Below are positions 12,275 to 23,608 of a stretch of DNA of 64,000 bases, in pieces (the stretch's first letter is position 1; each line of letters begins with the position of its first letter). The translations under genes and the position numbers were made by a program. Origin of the DNA: Grammothele lineata (Eukaryota; Basidiomycota; Agaricomycetes; Polyporales; Polyporaceae); NCBI GenBank assembly GCA_002150815.3, contig NDFF03000316.1, positions 186,001 to 250,000 of the forward strand, in the 5' to 3' direction. The notes under the pieces are model-generated. The model saw only the letters and a list, made by a program, of their open reading frames with translations. It made no database searches and was not told the DNA's origin.

Positions 12275-14403
12275 ATGATGACCTTGACCACCGCCAACCC
12301 GTCTTTCTACCTCTCTTACGAGCGCAACACCGGCGCATTCGCCCTCAACCACTCACCTCTCCAGTACGCGACGTCATCCGCCCGCGACGAAGCCTTTGTC
12401 CGCCCCGACCCCTCTCGCGCCGCCACCTCCAACACGCCCTCTCCCACCTCCGACGCGTCCTCCTCTGGCCGCAGCTTCGAAAAGTATGTCCTCCCGGACA
12501 GACGTGAAGTCGCCCCGGGCGTGCTCGCCACCGGCCAGATCACGGAGAACCACCCCCTCGTAAGCACCTACCTCGACGCCCTCGTGCGTCTCATGCCTCT
12601 CGCACCCTCCCCGCCGTCCGCCTCGTCCGCCTCGTCCCCGACCCCTCCCCACGCGCAACTCCCTGTCGCGAGCCGGCCAGCAGCTCCCCCGCCGACCGCC
12701 GCCGCACCGCCCACGCCGACGGCGCCCGTTGAGATCACCCACTGGCGCGCGCACTTCGGCGGTATCGCCTCGACCCGCACCCTCTCAGCCGTCATCGGCC
12801 AGCAGTTCATGCTCTTCCCCACCGACACGGCGTACGAGTACGCGCCCGCGATCCCGAAGCTCACCGAGACGCACAAGGCGGCCATCCTCGCGCTCGCCGC
12901 GTTGAAGGTGCTCAACCACCCGACCCACCCGGCCCATTTCGCGCTTTGGGGCAAGAACATCCTCGACCGGACCGCGCAGGTGGTCCATGACACCCTCCGT
13001 ACGTACTCCGCTTCTCGTTTCCCACCCCCCTACAATTCCCCTGCCTCGCCCCCGCCGCTGCCCCCGCCTGCCCCCAACGAGTCCGCCTGTGAAACGTGCC
13101 TTTGCCCATCTGCTCACATCTACGCGCACACGCGCGCTTGTTTGTTTTTGCAGGCATGGACCCGTGCCCCATCTCGTCAAGCGTCGACTGGCTCGGCCTG
13201 AAGGAGAACGTGTGGTGCCTGCGCGGGATCCAGTCCGTGTACATCCTGCCCGCGCCCCAGGCCCCGAAGAAGGCGGGCGGCATGACCCTCCGGAAGCGCA
13301 AGGCGGCCAACGCCGCTACCGCCGCAGCTGCAGCCGCCCCGCGCGAGGAGGAGCAGGACGAAGAGGCCGCTGCGGCTCCGCGCAAGCGCACGAGGACGAC
13401 TCGGGCGTCGCAGAGGGTCAAGGACGCGGAGGCCGCGCAAGCCGCCGAGGTTCCTCCCGAGCCCGAGTCCCAGCAGGTGGAGGTAGGTGCAGCCGCGGGT
13501 GCAGAAGCGGACGCACACGCAGACACGGCGGCTGGCCCGGAGCCCGTGGCGGCGGAAGCAGAAGCGGAAGCGGGGATCGAGGGAAGGGATTTCGACTCGG
13601 AGGAGTGGGCAGCTCGATCGAATTCCCTCCTCTTCGACGCCGCGCCCGCGCCCGCGCCGGCCCACCGCGCGCCGCCGCCCGCTCCCACGCTGGAGCTGCT
13701 CACGCGCGCGGTGCAGCGCGACTACGACGGCTCGCCGACGTTGCAGGCTCTCGAGCTCGTGCTTGGGTTTGATACCACTGGGGCTGCTGCTGCTGCTGCT
13801 GCATACAACACCACCGCCACAACCACGGTTACCACCACCAACGCGCCTGTAGGGGGGAGGGCGCGCTCGACGCGCACGAGGCGTAAGCCCGCGGCCCCGG
13901 GCCCGCTGTCCGCCCTCTCGACCCCGCTCTCGACGCTCTCGTCCCCGCCTTTCTCGTCCTTCTCCCCGCTCATCGCTGCTGCCCTCGTCTCCGCCCCCGT
14001 CCCCACCTCCGCCTCCGCCACGACCGCTGGTGGCGCGCGGGGCGCCTCCCGCGGGAGCAGCACCGCCGTCAGCGACTGGAGCGAGGAGGGTACGGTGGTG
14101 GACGAGTCTGCTTCTCCTGCGGCCCCGAAGACCTCCGGATCTGGGACTGGGAAGCGCAAGGCGGCTGACTTGGAGGACGCCTCCGACGCCGACCCTAACG
14201 TGGTGGCTGACGCTGAGGTTGGAACGAAGAAGCCCAAGCAGCGCAGGGCGTCCGCCGCGTCGCGCAAGCGCGCTAAGGTCGAGGATACCGTTGGTGGGGC
14301 CGGGGCCGAGGACAGAGTGCCCCCCGAGGCCCCACCAGCGGCGAAGAAGCGCAAGACTGCGGCGTCCGCCGGGGGGAAGCGGCGGGCCTCACGCAAGGCG
14401 TGA
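12275..14403 (+). CDS. Unrecognised Ala/Pro-rich, basic, probably nuclear protein
   Basis: Two exons, 12275-12998 and 13154-14403, join in phase to give 657 residues; the intron is 155 nt. Residues 1-240 include an ordered-looking segment (THWRAHFGGIAST, AIPKLTETHKAAILALAAL, FALWGKNILDRTAQVVHDTL). The second exon continues it (SVDWLGLKENVWCLRGIQSVY) and then becomes Ala/Pro/Ser-rich and disordered, with basic clusters TLRKRKA, PRKRTRTTR, KKPKQRR and, at the C-terminus, AKKRKTAASAGGKRR. These resemble nuclear localisation signals. A run of GCT codons encodes poly-Ala near 13785. I do not recognise a family. Two adjacent Met codons (12275, 12278) make the exact start ambiguous. Confidence 0.8.
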
Positions 14404-15800
14404 GTCCGCGATGCGCGTCCTCGCGCTGAGCTCAAGGCGGGCGAGTGCGTTCATGTTGCCCTTCCGCCTTCTGTTTACCTTTCTTTCTTCTGGTTCTGTG
14501 CGATTCATCAGTGTAGATTTATTTCGTTCTTTCTCCCCCGGGATGACAGTGTAACATACCTTTTTATCTTATTATTCTATATCCATCCTATTCTCCCTTC
14601 ATACCCTCGCGCGTGCCGCAGGTGTTTCTTCCTTTTCTTGGTTCTGTCACAACTTTTTCAACATCCATCGCGCATCGCGCCTCTCCCCGCTGTTCGTCGT
14701 TCTTCCTCCGCTTTCGCGCTCTCCCCCGTCGTCATCGTCATCGTCCAAGTCCTTTAACGCCCAATCTTCCGCGCCGTCCGGAGTCGAACCTCCGCCCTCC
14801 CTCGCGCGCGCCTCCGGGCGGTCCCGCATACATCCTCCGCATCCGTCGCACAGCCTCTGCCGCACCCATCGAACACATCGCACCCACACCCATCATTGCC
14901 GCCGGCTCTATAACATCCCCCATCCTGATCCACCCACACACAGAAATCCTGATCGTCTACCATCATCGCATCGCACCCCGTGTTCTCCGACTATCGTCAT
15001 TCTGTTTCCGTATCCGTATCCGTACCCGTTTCCCGCCTGACATCACTACCTCGGATGTTGTACTTGTATACCTAGCCGCGCTCTCGCATACCCTCTCGAT
15101 TGTTTCGCGCACACACGTACGCACGTATACGGACACGCGCACGCCACATACATGACACGCGGACAGCTACTACGTTTACTACGTACTGCCGCGCACGCCG
15201 TACTCCATACTTATACAGCCTCCGCACTCGCGGACGCGCCTTCTTGGACTCTAGCCTGTACTCCAGCGCGGCGCGCACACCACACCTCGCATATTGCACC
15301 CAGTACGGCGCGCGGCGCGTTCATTACCGGTACGAGGCGACTCTAGATCTGTACTTATGTAGAAGTCGCCCACGGAATGTCGTCGTCGTTACGTCCCCTC
15401 CCCGTCCTCCCCGCCCCCGTCCCCGTTCCCGCCGCCGTGTCTCCATCTGTCTCTGTACATTCCTGTCTCCGTCTGTCCCCGTCCCGTCCCTGTCCCGATC
15501 CCCGTCCCACGTGCTGTATCTGCATCTCCCCGCCGTCCGCCGCTGTCGCTGTCGCCCGCGATCCCCTATCATCTGCCATCTGCACTTGTATCTCACACTG
15601 GGTCTCTTTCTCCCACTGTTTGTCTGTCGGTCGGTCGTATCGCTCTGTCACCTGTCACCTGTGTACATCTACTTAGCTGGGTTTCGGATTTTTAGTGAAT
15701 TGGATGACGTCTATATTGCGTGTCATTCAGAGTTGCCAGGTTCGTGGAGTGAACGTTATGACGCGTGCGACGCTATACATTAAGTTGAGTATAGGCGCCC
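14404..15800. other. C/T-rich low-complexity 3' flank
   Basis: About 1.2 kb of strongly pyrimidine-biased sequence with CCGT, CGTC and TCTC runs follows the 12275-14403 gene. Open frames here are compositional. A similar C/T-rich block follows the ankyrin gene at 49500-50250. It may be a long 3' untranslated region or unselected spacer. Confidence 0.5.
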
Positions 15801-15921
15801 CAGTATGGACGCTCCTCGTCGAGGGGAGGAAAGAACTTTCAAAGAAGCTCGTGTGCCTGGCTAGGGGAGTCTGGGACTCGCAATCGTAGGGCGGCGCCTG
15901 CGCGCTTGTCGCAGGACGCGA

Positions 15922-15946
15922 CGCGTCACTATCACGTGCTGGGTGA
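15922..15946 (+). promoter_or_regulatory. Second copy of the 25-nt CACGTG element
   Basis: Exact reverse complement of 5878-5902, placed upstream of the plus-strand paired locus starting at 16491. The flanks are similar but diverged. Confidence 0.55.
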
Positions 15947-16417
15947 CCGAGTTTGTTCAACTTCCTCTCGGCCAACCGTGAGTCCGTGACGCATCCTCTC
16001 AGCCGGGTGAGGCACGCATCTTGAACGCAGTCCATGATGGGTGACGGTTCGCTACAGCATCTTGCCCATCTACCCAGTCCTCGAGTTCGACCAGTTACAG
16101 CTTGTTTGCAGACTGCGACATCTGCAACGAACAAGGGGCCCGAGGCAACGCTGCCAAAACGTCGCAGCGTCGTCGCTGGCCACACCAGATCCTCAAAACA
16201 GCGTCATCGGATCAAGAGAGCCACCGAACCTTTTCTGTGGGGCTTTGATGTGGGGAACACTAACGTGCTTTCATTGTTTTATAGGCCTTAGCACGTCGGC
16301 CGGCCACTGAACGTTATCTTGGCCACAGCCGCAGCATCACTTTGGCCTGTAACAATGAAAACGCACAATTGAAGGTTGAAGGTTGAACACTCCAGTCGAT
16401 TCCGCGTTGCTCCTACG

Positions 16418-16425
16418 TATATAAG
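16418..16425 (+). promoter_or_regulatory. TATA box of the plus-strand paired locus
   Basis: TATATAAG lies 66-73 nt upstream of the ATG at 16491, inside CTACGTATATAAGGACGAGC. The minus-strand partner has a closely similar block upstream of 5204. Confidence 0.6.
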
Positions 16426-16490
16426 GACGAGCTCTTCGAGCGGTAAGGTCAGCACCTCTTCCCTTCATCTCCTCACATCCGCTCGACGAG

Positions 16491-17846
16491 ATGCAGCGTC
16501 GCCGACGACATCGCCCAACCATCTTGCCCCATCCTCATCTCTTCGCAGATAAACTACTCATCTTCTCATTAACCGGTGCGCGCCAGCTCTCCCTCGTCTT
16601 GGCGCCAGCGCATATACTCACTCGCTCTCATAGACACACGCCATTGGTGGCGAAGGTCCAGCGTCCACCATGACCGCCGAGCGACGCACTTACACGTCTC
16701 ATGCTCTGACTATAACAGGTACGTTTCGTCTCTACCTCTATCCTTTGTTCCTCCACTGATGCAGTTCCCGTAGGCAACGGCGCAGGTCGGGTGTTTTGGG
16801 ATCCCCTTCAGGCCTCCACCAAACACCGTCGCTCACACCGCAGAGACCTTGGATTGGGGAGAGGACGTAGCTGGGCGGTGGTTGTAAGACACGTGCGGGG
16901 CCGTTGTGTATGCCAGAGGCTCCGGAGGATCAGGTACGTCTGCCTTGCCTCTTAGCACTGCCCCCAGTCTGACGACCATGGTATTGCCTCTCACTAGACC
17001 AGTCTCCTCCGCGTCGCATACACGCGCTCAGCCACTCCGGAATCGGTCAAGTTCGAAGGCCATACCGGCAGAGCGCCCACCTCGACCAGCCCATTCCTCC
17101 TCTCGACTCTCCCTCGGGTGTCTGCTACGGAGAACCATGAACACTTACCAGCCGTGTCGCGCTTCCTGAACCCGGACGCGTACCAGCCAGCATACAGCAG
17201 AAATTGGAAAGACCATCGCTCCGTCTCTCGCGCTCCACCCTCCGCGCAGAAGCAGTTGCATCCCCCCCGTCCCTGCGCCGCGTGCACTTCAATCCCCACA
17301 CCCCATCCTCTTGGAGCTGAATGAACCACAGATCCGCGGGTTGGGCGTGGCACAGCCTTCTTGACCACTTTGTCAAGGACACCGCTGATGGCTTTTGTTC
17401 GGTCGACCACTCACTACGTACACAGCCGGATAGCTACTGCTTTCATAGCCTGCTCGGTTGGCGCAGAGGCCTGAGGGCGAAGAGGAAAGTGCTCGGAGAG
17501 AAGCGATCGAGATACCCACCACATCGTCCACCCCACCTCCTCACCGCCTTTACCACCCCTCGTGATCTCGGAAGACGAAGATACCAAGATGTGCTGGTTC
17601 AGGCGAGATTCATTGCGCTCAGCGCGCCTGGTTCACATGGGACCTCAAGAGCCAGATATGTCTCGCTCGATACGCAACGCCCCACCTCTACCGACTTGCC
17701 TGGAAGCCTCGGGATTTGACCTGCGAACATCTGCTAGAGGGCACATTCAGGCTGCTCTGAACGCATGCCGGATGTACGCGCACGGGCTACATGGAAGTAC
17801 CGCTACCTGCGTAGTTGTAGAGGTCCGTGATGTATTAGGGATGTAA
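16491..17846 (+). other. Uncharacterised spliced locus, plus-strand copy of an inverted pair
   Basis: The likely first exon (ATG at 16491, start MQRRRR, ending ADKLLIFSL, donor near 16577) and second exon (from about 16632, beginning DTRH) match the minus-strand locus at 5204. A strong start context (CCACCATGA) also occurs at 16670. Further exons with serine/proline-rich frames may lie at about 16774-16930 and 17000-17350, with GT and AG sites at plausible places, but I cannot settle phases. The product is unknown. Conservation is highest in the promoter and first exon and weak beyond. Confidence 0.35.
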
Positions 17847-17986
17847 CGACTCCCATAAAAACGTAGTCGTTCTTCCATTTGATTTTAACGCACTTTTAAC
17901 TTCGCTTGATCTCTGCGTGCGCGCGCGAGTTGTGCTGCGTTTGCCCAGACTTTGGACTATGCGTGTGGCCTCGGGCTGATAGCAAC

Positions 17987-18002
17987 GCGCGCGCGCGCGC
18001 GT
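17987..18002. repeat. (CG)8 microsatellite
   Basis: Eight consecutive CG dinucleotides in the 3' flank of DUF6533 gene E. Unmutated CpG runs suggest this spot has not been subject to strong methylation-driven C-to-T decay. Confidence 0.8.
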
Positions 18003-18176
18003 CTCGTACAAAGTCCATCCAACATCATATACAGCGTCACAAAAAGCGAGTCCGTCTTGCGTAGCCTACATACATCATCACCACGCAGCAAACCCCGCGC
18101 GCCAGACTCATCTCTCAGCTCTCCCGCACTTTCAACCCCCTGCTCCGCGTACTCTCTAGATCCCACGGCCTGAGCG

Positions 18177-20223
18177 CTATGTACATCCACCATGGCCCAT
18201 CAGTCTCTCGCTCTCAGATACAAGGCAGACAGATAACCACTCACTCGGATCATGCACCCGCTTCTGATAATGGTACCGGTGCCCCTGCTCCCCCTCTCCT
18301 TGTTCCTCTTCTTCGCCCTCTACAACGTCGCTTAGCGCACTCCCGACCGACGCAGGTCTCCCCCCGAGGAGGGGAGCAAGCCCGAAGGGCGAGATCGCGC
18401 GCGAGCGCCGGCGGTACTCGAGCGCGGCGCGTTCGTTGTCGAGGTCAGGGTCCAGGTAGGAGTCGGCGAAGGGACCGGAGGGGTCGGAGGGGTCAAAGGA
18501 GGATGGGGAATAGAGGGAGGATGGAGAGGAGGGGGGGAGGGAGGAGGGCGAGGGGGAGAGCTCGGTGCGTCGGAGGTGGAGGAGGAGCCGGCCGAGGACT
18601 GTGGTGGTCATCGCCCAGATGAAGCTGTGTGCGCGGGTGAGCGCGAGGGTGAAAGGAAGCGTCAGCGCGGGGCGCGGGCAGAATGAGAGACGAAAGGGCA
18701 AATAACGTACAAGACAGCGAGGAAGATGAGCGACGGCCGCTCGAGCGCGGCGAGTGCCAGGTTAAGCACCCGGAGTGCAGTGATAGCCTGTACCACGCCC
18801 ATCCCCACGCACGGAACGGTTTCGTCAATTTCCATCTGACTGTCTCACTGTCGGACAGCAAGACGAAACGAGACGCACCATGAAGAACCCCAGCCCGTCC
18901 GAGTGGAGCGCCTTGATGATGGGCAGCTCGACCGTGCGCGGGCGGTCGAGCGCGTTGAGCGCTGTCGAGCCTAGCACGAACGCCTCGAATAGTAGCTAAG
19001 TGTGTGATTGGACAAACGGTTGCCGAAACGCAATGAACGCAATGAACGAAACGCGAAACGCGATTCAGAGCGAGTAAAGAGCAACACCGGCGGAGGGAGG
19101 TCGTCAGCGCGCGTGATACCTCCGAAACCCGGAGAACGGAGAGCGGAGAACCGGGGAGCGAGCAGGGGCGCGTACGCACCGGAGACGCCCAGACGGCGAT
19201 GAGGATCTTGGACGTGCGCGTCGCGACGCACATGCCCGCGGCGTCGGACCAGGTGATGACCGCTGTAGCGAGAGAGGCGTGCGTCAGATCATCTCATCGC
19301 TTCTGTGGATAGATGAAAGGAAGGATGGATGGATGGGAAGGCGAGGCGGACGTACGGAGGATGTCGATGAGCGCAAAGATCATGGTGACGACCTGCGCGA
19401 CGAAGCTGAGCATGAACCCGCCTGTCATCACCTTGAGTACCAGCTGCCGTGACTATCAGCGGCCACGCGGTGCAAAAGAAGAGGGAGGGAGAGGCGCACC
19501 GGCCGCTGGTCCCAGAGAATAACAACGCGCTGGAGGATGAGCAGGTTCGCGATCCCGACGGAGATGATCGCGAGCATCGAGCACGTGAAGATGAACTGCT
19601 TGCATCTGTAGCGTGCGCGTGGCGGTCAGCGTTCAACGTCCAGCATTCGGTCGATGCCTATACTGCTATTTCGAGGCGAGGCGGAGATACTGACCCCTAC
19701 GCGTAGGTTGGATGCGTGAGTGAGCTGTGCGCGCGGGGGTAACTGCGAAGAAGGGGAACGTACTATATCCGTGAACGACGTCGGAACGAAACCGCACATC
19801 TCTACACGCGCGGGTGTGCATACATACGCCTCAGCATCGAACTCAAGACATAAAAGAAGAGATGAAACAGCACACACCATACGCGACCGCCCCGAGGGTG
19901 CCGAGCACGATGTACCGGTTGATGAGGAACATGTACTTGGCGTACGTCGCGGGCGCGGTCCAGATGAGGTTGATCTCGTCCGGTACGGTCAGGACGAAGT
20001 CGTACAGGAAGAGCGCGAGCGCGACGGCTGCGTGAGGGAGTCCGTTCAGTATTGTCGCGTTGTCTCCGCTTCCTTCCTCCCCAACCCCAACTCCCCTACC
20101 GCCCTTCCTGCACCATCGCCTCGCCACGCCAAGAGAAAGGGTAGGGTGCTCACCGCTCATATAACGCGCCGCGAAGAGATCGTTGAAGACATTAGCGGCA
20201 ACGAGGGCCGAGAGGGAGGACAT
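18177..20223 (-). CDS. DUF6533 seven-transmembrane protein, gene E
   Basis: Ten exons on the minus strand give 392 residues: 20223-20154, 20027-19878, 19801-19764, 19696-19695 (2 nt), 19605-19500, 19443-19356, 19262-19180, 18995-18879, 18787-18711, 18624-18177. The N-terminal DUF6533 domain is clear (FLYDFVLTVPDEINLIW, YMFLINRY), followed by CKQFIFTCSMLAIIS, an aromatic WDQRP loop, further hydrophobic segments (LLFEAFVLGSTALNAL, PIIKALHSDGLGFF) and a long hydrophilic tail with an EGEEEEQGEGEQG run. Fungal DUF6533 proteins are integral membrane proteins, often described as receptor-like, with unknown ligands. The frame works only if the 2-nt exon GG is included before the first Cys of CKQF. 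This gene belongs to a different subfamily from A-D. A GA-rich tract (20340-20420, C/T on the coding strand) probably marks its promoter. Confidence 0.85.
19695..19696 (-). other. 2-nt microexon (GG) in DUF6533 gene E
   Basis: Read on the minus strand as GCGTAG, then GG, then GTCAGT. Upstream exon 19801-19764 ends in phase 0 and downstream exon 19605-19500 begins A TGC, so exactly 2 nt modulo 3 are needed to build GGA TGC (Gly-Cys). Flanking introns would be 67 and 89 nt. The position matches microexon 1 of genes A-D. Confidence 0.6.
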
Positions 20224-21944
20224 CTTGAGGAGGGTATATCTTGCAGCCAGAAGGGAGCGTGGACGTGAAGCGAAGGAGAAGGAGAAGGAGAAGTATTAGG
20301 ACGACCTGTCGTCGGGAGGTATAAACGGCGTATAGGATATTTCGTTAGTCGAGTGAGCGAAAGAACAAGCAGAGAGAGAGAAGGAGAGAGAGAGAAGAAC
20401 GGAGAGGCGAAGAGAGGAAGAACGAAGCACAGCCCGCCAAGGTTAATGAGTGCGCGCTCGGGGACGAAAGCAAACAGAAGAAAAGCGAACGGAGAAAGCG
20501 AGCGGCAGCGGCAGCGGTAACGGCGGGGGGTGGTGGAAGTCCGGGAGCAAGGCTCAAAGGCCGACGAGCGGGGCGCCCCCCGGCTCATAAGTAACATTGC
20601 TCGCGAGTCGCCGACTCGCGCGAGAGCGCAGCAGCCTGAGGACGCGACGGACGGCGGGGACGAATGGGACTGATTGCAACAACGGAGGCGCGTGATGGGG
20701 ATGGCACTGGCGCGGCGTGGAATGATTGACAATGTACGCTAACGCGCGCGGGAGGGGAGGATGATGAGAAGACGAGTTACTCAGACACTTACCGGGAGGA
20801 TAGTAGGGGATGCGGGGCGCCGCGGCGCGTCAGGACGGGGAGGGCGCGCGCGTTGGCGGGGAAGGGGTTAAATACGCCTGCCTGTTCGTGGGCGCGCGGT
20901 CCACATTGTGGGGAGCATCTCGGTGGTCCGTGGACGCGTCACGGAGAGAAGAGGGCGATCAAGCCGGTGGGCATTAAAGGCATTGCTTGGATGATGAACA
21001 GGTGCGAGGGACCGTGGCTTTGATGTGTTGTGAGTCTGATATCTTGTCGATCCTTGCCTCTGCGGTTCCTGGGTCCGGGACGTGCTAGTCACGTAGACTT
21101 GGAGGTCGGTGATGTATATGAGTCTTCAAATGACTGTGTTATTCTGGCATGACTGGAGAAACGAGACGACCAGCACAGAGCAGTATCTCGAGGAGCTCGC
21201 GAGGTGGCGGGAGGACGAGAAAGCTGGCTCGGCGTGGCGGCGTGGCGGAGTTGCGCTGATGACGTCGGGGCACTTCCCGATCACCGAGCCTGAGATCCCA
21301 GATCGGGCTTTTGAGTCTTTCGCACAGCGTCTGCCACGCCGTCTGGCAGGCTTCTCAGGTGGGCCGTTGCTTGTAACCACCGTCCTGAGTACTGGACACC
21401 GGGTATGTATGTATACTCCAAGGCCTACACCGTATCCGGACGCGGTGAGTCCATGCCTCTCCCCATCGAAAAGCCAGCACCCGCCACAGGGCCCATTTAA
21501 ACCTCTTGTCTTCCTGCCCCGTTGAAGGCTTTCGAACTCGGTACACACATCCTACGTAACCGAACCTTCTACACCCACGGAACGTCGCAGTTCCCCATAT
21601 GCCCCGCTCGGCCGCGTCCTCCCGAGCGTGGGGCACGCTCCCACATCCGCTCTTACCGCAAAATGGTCCGTCGCCCGTCGCCCGTCGCCGCTCGCTCGTC
21701 GCATCTGTCAATATCAACTGTGATCGGGAATACAAGTACAGAGTAACAGAGACATGCTAGGAGTGATGGTCGCAAGGACGCTAAAGGGAGTATATACAAG
21801 TAATAGTGCGTCAACTGCGCAGATCTGATCATAAGACGAAGCGAGAGCACGAGTCCGTTCCGTGTATCCAGAGAACCTCCTCCACGAAACGGACACCACA
21901 ACGAAGCCAACCCCACCCCCCGCTCAACACAACCCCCACTCGGC
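20224..21944. other. Intergenic region with one possible short coding segment
   Basis: It contains the purine-rich tract upstream of gene E (20340-20470) and a possible short gene at 21109-21525 listed separately. I see nothing else I can support. Confidence 0.4.
21109..21525 (+). CDS. Possible short hypothetical protein or gene remnant
   Basis: A 138-codon frame whose first 90 residues look protein-like (TVLFWHDWRNETTSTEQYL, EELARWREDEKAGSAWRRGG, FPITEPEIPDRAFESF), acidic and Trp-containing rather than the Arg/Ala/Pro-rich composition of chance frames here. The second half looks less protein-like, so a donor site near 21390 is possible. No family is recognised. It could be one exon of a small gene, or a fragment. 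Confidence 0.3.
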   Translation: MMYMSLQMTVLFWHDWRNETTSTEQYLEELARWREDEKAGSAWRRGGVALMTSGHFPITEPEIPDRAFESFAQRLPRRLAGFSGGPLLVTTVLSTGHRVCMYTPRPTPYPDAVSPCLSPSKSQHPPQGPFKPLVFLPR

Positions 21945-23134
21945 TCAATTCCCGACAAGCGGCGCCCTCTCCTCATCCAGCGAGATCCCCGCGCCGCCCC
22001 TGCGGAGCTTCAGCCCGACGCCAACGGCGGCCTTGACGACCCACACGAGGGAGAGGATGGAGAAGGCGAGCGCGGACCAGTGGATGAACGCGTGGTGCTG
22101 GTGCGCGAAGATCGCCCAGAGCGACCAGGCGATGGCCATGCTCGCGGGGAGGTCGCCCTCCGAGGAGGAGAAGGCGTAGGTTGCTGCTGTGGCTTCGAGG
22201 AAGAACCTTGAAGATACGCGCGGGCGCGGGTTAGTTGGGAGGTTTGGAAGAAGCGCGAGAAGAGGGGGAAAGGAGATGACGTACAGAGCGAGGAAGACAA
22301 AGACGTCGGTCCAGACGCCGGCGGGCTCGTGAGTGGCATTCTTGCCGAAGGCCTCAAAGAGGGTGAGGACGACGAGGACGGTCGTCCAGCCGTGGTAGAG
22401 CGAGAACGGGAGGTGCACGAAGATCTCGTCCGCCGTGCTCTGCGGCTCGTGGTACTTCTTCACGATGTAGTAGATGTGCTGCGTGTGGCGCGCGCGCGCA
22501 TGCGTTAGTGAATGCCCGCAGCTCAACTCGACTGCGCTGGGGAAGGGCAAGGGGGAAGGGGAGAAGGGGCTAATAATGAACGGAACTTACCGTGACCGCG
22601 GAGCTGACGAAGAGCGCAAACACAAACGCTGCGGGCGGAGTCAGAGTTAAACGCGTGCGTGGGCGAAGGGCGAAGAACGGGCGGGGCGTACCGACGATGT
22701 AGTAGTGCCTCGCCCAGACGTTGACGTAGATGGCGTTGAGCACGCCGAGCAGGGCGAACCGCCACCCGATGCCGTCAATGATGACTTCCTTGCCACCCTC
22801 GAAGAATTGGTAGATGATGGTTCCGAGCAGTAGGAGGTGGATGAGGGACCTGGAATGACCCCGGGTCTGAGAAAGGGGCGAAACGAGGGGAGTTCGCAGC
22901 GTACCAGATGAGGAATGCCCATGGTGCGGGGGTCACGTAGGTCTCCTTGCCGGTGTAGTAGATGACGGTGGGTCCAGCAACGGTGTAGATGTTCGAGCCG
23001 AGGAACAGGAAGTATACAATAACATTGATAATCTGGACGGGGAACGCCACTGAGTGAACCAACCACGCAGGATGTGAGCAGCACGGACGCACCTTGAGGA
23101 ACAACCCATCTGTCCAGGAGCTATGGGACGGCAT
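21945..23134 (-). CDS. Multi-pass membrane protein resembling TspO/MBR proteins
   Basis: Six exons on the minus strand give 280 residues: 23134-23089, 23049-22905, 22849-22692, 22628-22591, 22478-22285, 22206-21945. Hydrophobic helices alternate with short loops: [109 protein letters not shown]. The [12 protein letters not shown] segment recalls the P-x-W-x-F-x-x-W core of tryptophan-rich sensory (TspO/MBR) proteins; this is by eye. The first intron needs a weak donor (GTCCGT at 23088) to keep phase, so the first 15 residues are less certain. It is divergent from ATG5, with 474 bp between the start codons. Confidence 0.8.
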
Positions 23135-23608
23135 CGTCGCTTATTCGCGTGTGGGGTCGTCAAAGAGCACTCGAGAGTGGGAAAGAGAGGGGAAGAAGGT
23201 TGGATGGGGGTCGCGAGGCTTTATGGGCGGAGTCTAGACATGCGCTCGACTTCGGGCGGACCAGCGACGCAATGCATTCGCCTCGCGCAGTCGTTCTTGA
23301 CGTCAGCGCGGGGCGAACGTGATCGCTCCTGTGGCACGTGCACTCATTGCCCGATTCGGGTCCCAGACTCGCCGTACCCAGTCGTCGTGGCTACTTACAC
23401 GAGCGCGTCGGCGCGTGGACGAGGCGATTAATCGGTCCGCGGAACCGTGTATCTCTCGGACAACACCAGCGAGGACGACCGAGAGGTTCATACAAACCCT
23501 CTTTGTTTCATCCCGGAGTCGTACCTCTAACCTTCCTCAGTCTCCCGCTTCTACTGTCCGAGCCGCCTCCGATAACGGGGCCAGGACACTTCAAGACCCT
23601 CCCCCAAG
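23135..23608. promoter_or_regulatory. Divergent promoter region, TspO-like gene / ATG5
   Basis: The 474 bp between the two start codons hold no coding exon. Both genes must draw their 5' signals from here. I see no unmistakable TATA box; a C/T-rich stretch precedes the ATG5 start. Confidence 0.5.

Noticed and set aside
14765..14800. GGAGTCGAACCTCC, resembling a reverse T-arm
   Set aside because: The palindrome-like match arises in C-rich low-complexity sequence, and no cloverleaf can be folded around it.
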